Shown here: one piece after another, positions 60,008-64,000 of the stretch
Layout of the letters: the number at the start of each line of letters is the position of its first letter
How positions within the stretch are numbered: position 1 is the stretch's first letter
Source of the DNA: Promethearchaeota archaeon
GTDB lineage: Archaea; Asgardarchaeota; Thorarchaeia; Thorarchaeales; Thorarchaeaceae
DNA: 64,000 bases
Assembly (NCBI GenBank): GCA_014728035.1
Contig: WJMJ01000079.1
Span: 108,827-172,826, forward strand
Direction: 5' to 3'
Notes under the pieces: generated by a model
Seen by the model: the letters and a program-made list of their open reading frames with translations, nothing else
Told to the model about the DNA's origin: nothing
Databases searched by the model: none
Made by a program: the position numbers and the translations under genes

Positions 60008-62479
60008 CTATCTTCTTTTTGCCAGACAAATTAAGACTATTAGTCCTATGATTGCAATTGATACAATAATCATTGGATCCTCATACCAGTTACCTGGTTC
60101 TGTGATTGTAGATGTAGTCGTTACATCCATAACTGTGACAATGACAGTATCTGTAACAGAGTTACCTGATATATCAGTTAGTACAAGAGTATAGTTGTAT
60201 GTTGCAATTGACAAACCATCCAGAGAAATCGTAATGCTCTCTGAGCTTGAGTTCCAACTGCCCTCTATTAGTACTGTTCCATTTCTCAATATTTGATATG
60301 CTTCAGGAAAGTCGTCATTAGGATGCCAAGTTATTGATTGACCAGTTTCACCGATTTCGATTATTACATCAGATGGACTATCTACACTTGGATCGGTTGT
60401 TTCCGCATAGAATAAACTATCAGTGGTTATGGAGTTTAACGCTTGGTCATAGACCTTCACAAACAATTCTATTTCAGCAGAATCTGCTGACCACAACACT
60501 TCGCCTACATATAGTGAACCATTTCTTTGCAATTCACTAATCATCTCTGTACCATTATGGAGTATCATATGAGCATAGACTTCGCCTATACCATTTGCAT
60601 CAGTCACATTGGCATAGATACTAATACTATCTCCTGGTTGTGGTGAGGTGTCAGCATTCCCCCATTCGTTTACCACAGGTGGTGTGTTATCTTCTACCGA
60701 TAGTGTCATTCGTTTGGTCCAATTCTCAGCCGCCAATAGGCTCTCATACGAACCCATGAAATCTCCATTATCGAATGAGATATCTGACTGCTCGAAAGCT
60801 TTCTCCGCTTTCTCCTTTGCATCCAGTGTTTTCTGCTGCCAAGGTCCTGGTATATTATCCCAAGCATTGAGAAAGCGGGGATATAACGTATCTCTAAAAC
60901 CATCTAGATATGAGGCTTGTAACCATGTATATTCGAATGTTGAGAAGCTATCATTTCTTCCAAAATAACCCATCACACCAAATTGAAAGTCTGCTGCATA
61001 TTTAGAAGGACTGAATGTATGTTGCAGTCCTAATGCATGACCAAGCTCATGAATCTGAGTTGCTGTGGTTCCTGCTTTGCGGGTTTCGCCATCCGATCTA
61101 TAATATCGTTCATAGCTTTTCCATATGACAGTCTGATTGAGACCACCAAGTGCAGTGTAATTATAGCCTGCGTATTGCATAACCATGTTTTCTTTAACAA
61201 ATACTGCTCCAAAGACTGAAGTATCATAACCTTCTGTTAGACTATACACTGGTTTTAGATTAAAATAGATATCATAGAACATATTGAGACCATCGACAAT
61301 TGCCTCACCATTTACTAAGTTTGTATTATCATAAAATGTCTGGTTCCAATCTGTGTAGTTGTCAATGTGCAAGAAATCAACTTGTACGTACCATTCTGCA
61401 AAGGGAAGCGCTTCTTCGAGTGCATCTAATATTATATCTTCGCTATCAATCCATTCAATACTATCAGTAGTGATGTTATCCATTGCAAAAACCATCACTC
61501 GAAAACTTCCTTTCTGTGTTGGAGTGGTATATCCATGATGAGTTGGAAATAGGAGGTTATCCACGATGTCCAAGCTGTAATTTGCTAGATAATCAGTTGC
61601 ATTATTCTGGTCCTCTACCACCGACAAATCCCAATCCGCACCATATGTGTCGAAATCATATCTGATATGCGGACCTTCTGAATCATCATAGGTTTCATGC
61701 CACCAGAGTTGAGCCCAATTTGTATACCATTGGTCTGCAGTCACATCCAGAATATAGACTTGATTTCTTCCACCAACTCCCGCATACTGATATTTAATAT
61801 CAGGATTGAGATCATTATCCCACTCTAGACGGAACCAGTCCATTTTTTGACCAGAATCTGGATCAGTTGGATTATAGTCAAACCAGTGTTCTAGAGAATG
61901 ATCTGCATTATCAATCTCAGAATAATTTGTTAAGTAAAACGTCCATCCCAACTCAGGAGTCCTAACAGCTGGATTCTCAATCAACCAATCTTCAACTAAT
62001 GTTCCATTGATAGACCTACCATCTCTTGGATAAAAGCAAGTTCTGGGAATTTCGTCAACGGTCATTTCAAGTAGGGCTGTTTCATTCAATTTTGTGCCTG
62101 TATCAGTACCATTGATAGAATTGGTATACATGAAGGTCTTTAGATTTGACTCGTAACTTTCATTCACCCAGACAATATTATACGTTATATTCCACGTATA
62201 TGTGATATTATCATAAACATAAGTTCGATTTTTTGGCATATATGATATATATCGACTCTCGTTAATCACGTCTTGGTCAAATCCGAGAAAAACAAGGTTG
62301 AGTTTCCAGTCCCTAGTTATTGAAAAACTGATATCCTGTAACTCATGGATTGGTAACAAATTGACTTCAGATTTGTTTTCACTTCTATAATCAACTCTTT
62401 CTTGAAGTGGAAATCCATAAGGTAACATTCCTATTAGGAAAAATATAGATAGAAGGATGGCAACTGATTTACGGTTCAT
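60008..62479 (-). CDS. Cell-surface metzincin-like zinc protease
   Basis: 823 residues. A signal peptide (VAILLSIFFLIGMLPYGFPL) leads into a large extracellular domain with the zinc motif HELGHALGLQH (near 476), HExxHxxGxxH, and a possible Met-turn in FGVMGYFG. Then come helical repeats (KEKAEKAFEQSDISFDN), two Ig-like domains (TPPVVNEWGNADTSPQPGDS, then SDVIIEIGETGQSI) and a C-terminal transmembrane helix with KRR. It should digest protein outside the cell. No close peptidase family is assigned. Confidence 0.78.
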   Translation of the reverse strand: MNRKSVAILLSIFFLIGMLPYGFPLQERVDYRSENKSEVNLLPIHELQDISFSITRDWKLNLVFLGFDQDVINESRYISYMPKNRTYVYDNITYTWNITYNIVWVNESYESNLKTFMYTNSINGTDTGTKLNETALLEMTVDEIPRTCFYPRDGRSINGTLVEDWLIENPAVRTPELGWTFYLTNYSEIDNADHSLEHWFDYNPTDPDSGQKMDWFRLEWDNDLNPDIKYQYAGVGGRNQVYILDVTADQWYTNWAQLWWHETYDDSEGPHIRYDFDTYGADWDLSVVEDQNNATDYLANYSLDIVDNLLFPTHHGYTTPTQKGSFRVMVFAMDNITTDSIEWIDSEDIILDALEEALPFAEWYVQVDFLHIDNYTDWNQTFYDNTNLVNGEAIVDGLNMFYDIYFNLKPVYSLTEGYDTSVFGAVFVKENMVMQYAGYNYTALGGLNQTVIWKSYERYYRSDGETRKAGTTATQIHELGHALGLQHTFSPSKYAADFQFGVMGYFGRNDSFSTFEYTWLQASYLDGFRDTLYPRFLNAWDNIPGPWQQKTLDAKEKAEKAFEQSDISFDNGDFMGSYESLLAAENWTKRMTLSVEDNTPPVVNEWGNADTSPQPGDSISIYANVTDANGIGEVYAHMILHNGTEMISELQRNGSLYVGEVLWSADSAEIELFVKVYDQALNSITTDSLFYAETTDPSVDSPSDVIIEIGETGQSITWHPNDDFPEAYQILRNGTVLIEGSWNSSSESITISLDGLSIATYNYTLVLTDISGNSVTDTVIVTVMDVTTTSTITEPGNWYEDPMIIVSIAIIGLIVLICLAKRR

Positions 62480-62541
62480 CCAATCAACTCCAATAAAATT
62501 ACGATTTCACAAATCTATTTTAATTATAGCATCTTTATAGA

Positions 62542-62570
62542 AGGGATTCTCGATCGATACGAGTATCCCT
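62542..62570 (-). terminator. Stem-loop between the NIF3-like and protease genes
   Basis: AGGGAT-T-CTCG (62542-62552), loop of 7, CGAG-T-ATCCCT (62560-62570). It lies 45 bases downstream of the NIF3-like gene. The T-rich tract is weak. Confidence 0.4.
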
Positions 62571-62614
62571 CTATCACCAACCTAGGTTAGTTTCAATGTT
62601 CTAATATCATACTC

Positions 62615-63568
62615 CTAGGTACGTTTATGTCTGAAGAATCCAGAACAAGCATGAACTTCAACACCTTGTTTCTCGATTTCGTCAAGGATGAGATTCATAC
62701 CGATGGAATCAGACGAGTCATGACCTGCTATCACAACATAGATACCTTCGCTTTCACATTCTTTCTTTAGTGCATCTGTCATGTGCATCGTGATAATGGT
62801 GCTAATACCAGCTCTGGCAAGTACTTTGATAGCTTTTGGCCCTGGTGAGGTGCCACCAGTGAAGAAAACGAATTTGTCACCGCATGTCCCTTTTGAACTC
62901 CCTACAAGGATTTCAGGTCCTGCACCAACCTTTTCTGCTTCTTGGTACTCTGGTATTTCCAGAAGCACCTCACAGAGGTCTCCAAGTGTGTATGGGTTCT
63001 TTTCTTCTAGATACTCCTTCAAGAATTGATACCCAACAGAATCTGCAGGGGTGTGAGCACACATAAATGGCATGTCAATGAGTTTCGCTGCATCTCTGGT
63101 CTGTGTATGATTCCTTGGTTTAGTGGCAAAGTGCACTTCCTTTAATCGAGCAGCCATTGCGGATTCGGCCTGTGCTATAGGCACACCAAATTTAGCCCAT
63201 TGTTCAGGTTGGAGTTTCATAACAAAATCCAGATTAGAAGCTCCAATACCATGTGGATGATGAGCCAGTACAAGATCTATTTTCTTTCCCTTGTCTTCCA
63301 TTCGGTCTGCAAGTACAATTTCTCCCGGAGTGATGTCGATTCCTGCGAGTAGACTAGAAATCTCACGATCTTCTTCTCCGTAGAGTATTCTACAATCTGT
63401 GTATGGATTCCATGTTACATCTTTATCCGCAAGTTCTTTCTTTATTCCATCTAGCTTATCAAGTGCTTTTTTAGAGTCTTCAAGGATTGCTTCAATTCGT
63501 TCTTTACCTCGAGGATCTGCTTCAATCCCTTTTTGAACGAAGGTCCGATAAATCTCTCCTAATTTCAT
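62615..63568 (-). CDS. NIF3-like (DUF34) protein
   Basis: 317 residues. DUF34/NIF3 features are the metal-binding His pair in LVLAHHPHG, GTSPGPKAIKVLARAG and VVIAGHDSSDSIGMNLILDE near the end. These proteins bind two metal ions and are thought to act as hydrolases or metal chaperones; no sure substrate is known. The N-terminal 60 residues are a helical extension. It is the only gene in its unit, with the secreted protein at 63695 divergent. Confidence 0.82.
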   Translation of the reverse strand: MKLGEIYRTFVQKGIEADPRGKERIEAILEDSKKALDKLDGIKKELADKDVTWNPYTDCRILYGEEDREISSLLAGIDITPGEIVLADRMEDKGKKIDLVLAHHPHGIGASNLDFVMKLQPEQWAKFGVPIAQAESAMAARLKEVHFATKPRNHTQTRDAAKLIDMPFMCAHTPADSVGYQFLKEYLEEKNPYTLGDLCEVLLEIPEYQEAEKVGAGPEILVGSSKGTCGDKFVFFTGGTSPGPKAIKVLARAGISTIITMHMTDALKKECESEGIYVVIAGHDSSDSIGMNLILDEIEKQGVEVHACSGFFRHKRT

Positions 63569-63694
63569 AAATTTACGACAGAACGTTCAAGTTTGAAGCT
63601 TTCGGATTCTGCCATCATAGCTTTGTGACTATTAGTTAATTGCTCCCAAAGTTTTTATTCTTCCGAGGTGTACGAATTAAGGAGGTGCGCCCCT

Positions 63695-64000
63695 TTGTCC
63701 CAATATGGGAGGAAAGTAAGCCTATCACTATTCGCGATGGTATTATTATTTGGTAGTCTCCTGTTACCTGTAGTAAGTGCAGCTTATACTGCTCCAGAAA
63801 CAGAGACAACAACGCAAACACTTGAAACTGCAAGTAATGGACATTTCTATCTTTACGAAGATAGAACTCCGACTTCATTATTCACTCATGAATATCTATC
63901 TCATGATGAGGATATCAACTGGAAAAAGTATGATTATTCCCATTCTTCTTGGTCTACAGAAGTTGGTTCAGCCGATGGTCCCGCTAGACGTTCATTTGAA
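63695..64000 (+). CDS. Start of a secreted protein (partial)
   Basis: Runs off the window after 102 codons. The TTG start is supported by AAGGAGGTG at 63679-63687. The product begins with a signal peptide (VSLSLFAMVLLFGSLLPVVS, cleavage near SAAYT), then a Thr/Glu-rich stretch (PETETTTQ) and a sequence with Tyr, His and Trp (FTHEYLSHDEDINWKKY). No family can be named from this part. A TATA-like TTTTTATT lies near 63652. Confidence 0.7.
   Translation, partial: MSQYGRKVSLSLFAMVLLFGSLLLPVVSAAYTAPETETTTQTLETASNGHFYLYEDRTPTSLFTHEYLSHDEDINWKKYDYSHSSWSTEVGSADGPARRSFE

Noticed and set aside
63636..63878. 80-residue minus-strand frame
   Set aside because: Opposite the start of the secreted protein at 63695, which has a strong ribosome binding site and signal peptide.
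1..64000. CRISPR arrays, insertion sequences, rRNA genes, integrated virus
   Set aside because: No regular repeat-spacer series, transposase motifs, rRNA sequence or viral structural genes were recognised anywhere in the window.

Overview
The window reads as chromosomal DNA of an AT-rich archaeon, most likely an Asgard archaeon. The main grounds are eukaryote-like signalling parts: a Ras/Rab-type small GTPase (21077-21670), a longin-Arf GTPase-winged-helix protein (27129-28997) beside what looks like its pseudo-GTPase paralogue (25252-26967), and a longin-winged-helix protein next to a ParA/MinD ATPase (33369-34770). An ER/archaeal-type signal peptidase with a Ser/His pair, TATA-type promoters, many TTG or GTG starts behind Shine-Dalgarno motifs, and no bacterial-type mobile DNA fit the same picture. 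An intact AlkB-type alkane monooxygenase (8491-9570) implies some contact with oxygen. Within Asgard this points towards Heimdallarchaeia-like lineages rather than strict anaerobes; that placement is inference.

Layout. 1-3072: ferrous iron uptake (FeoA, FeoB split into two coupled genes, tandem palindromes over the promoter) and a LarA-type racemase. 3098-8459: cysteinyl-tRNA synthetase, then a five-gene ABC exporter, regulator and small-protein operon, then an acetyltransferase. 8491-20600: AlkB, a TPR protein, a histidine kinase, a DUF4037 protein, a methyltransferase, two flavodoxins, a frameshifted leucine-rich-repeat gene, a C_GCAxxG_C_C protein and several unknowns, with two decayed gene remnants. 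20872-28997: tRNA-Cys, the Ras-like GTPase, two DNA methyltransferases (m6A type and a circularly permuted m5C type, with no recognisable restriction nuclease), then the longin/GTPase pair. 28998-36000: a beta-CASP nuclease with a long helical N-terminus, an NAD-kinase-like protein with a winged helix and altered motifs, NadA, the ParA/longin pair, a HAD phosphatase and a stand-alone KaiC C-terminal piece. 36080-53600: a 1242-residue hybrid histidine kinase, pyrophosphatase, a cation exchanger, Kbl, a helix-hairpin-helix membrane protein, a secreted agarase-like glycoside hydrolase, an MFS transporter, an AAA ATPase, signal peptidase and an Fe-S domain protein. 53734-59743: a sulfur-type MBL/rhodanese protein and an amino-acid catabolic run (gamma-glutamyltransferase, aspartase, FMN split-barrel protein, threonine dehydratase). 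59744-64000: a strongly structured intergenic element, a cell-surface metzincin-like protease, a NIF3-like protein and the start of another secreted protein.

How it fits together. The genes suggest a heterotroph that takes up iron, degrades extracellular protein and polysaccharide, ferments or oxidises amino acids, and carries an elaborate signalling layer. A recurring design is a signalling or enzyme domain followed by one or two C-terminal winged helices (25252, 27129, 31142, 33369 and 35567). Several genes end in perfect stem-loops followed by T-rich tracts. No CRISPR array, rRNA or insertion sequence was seen.
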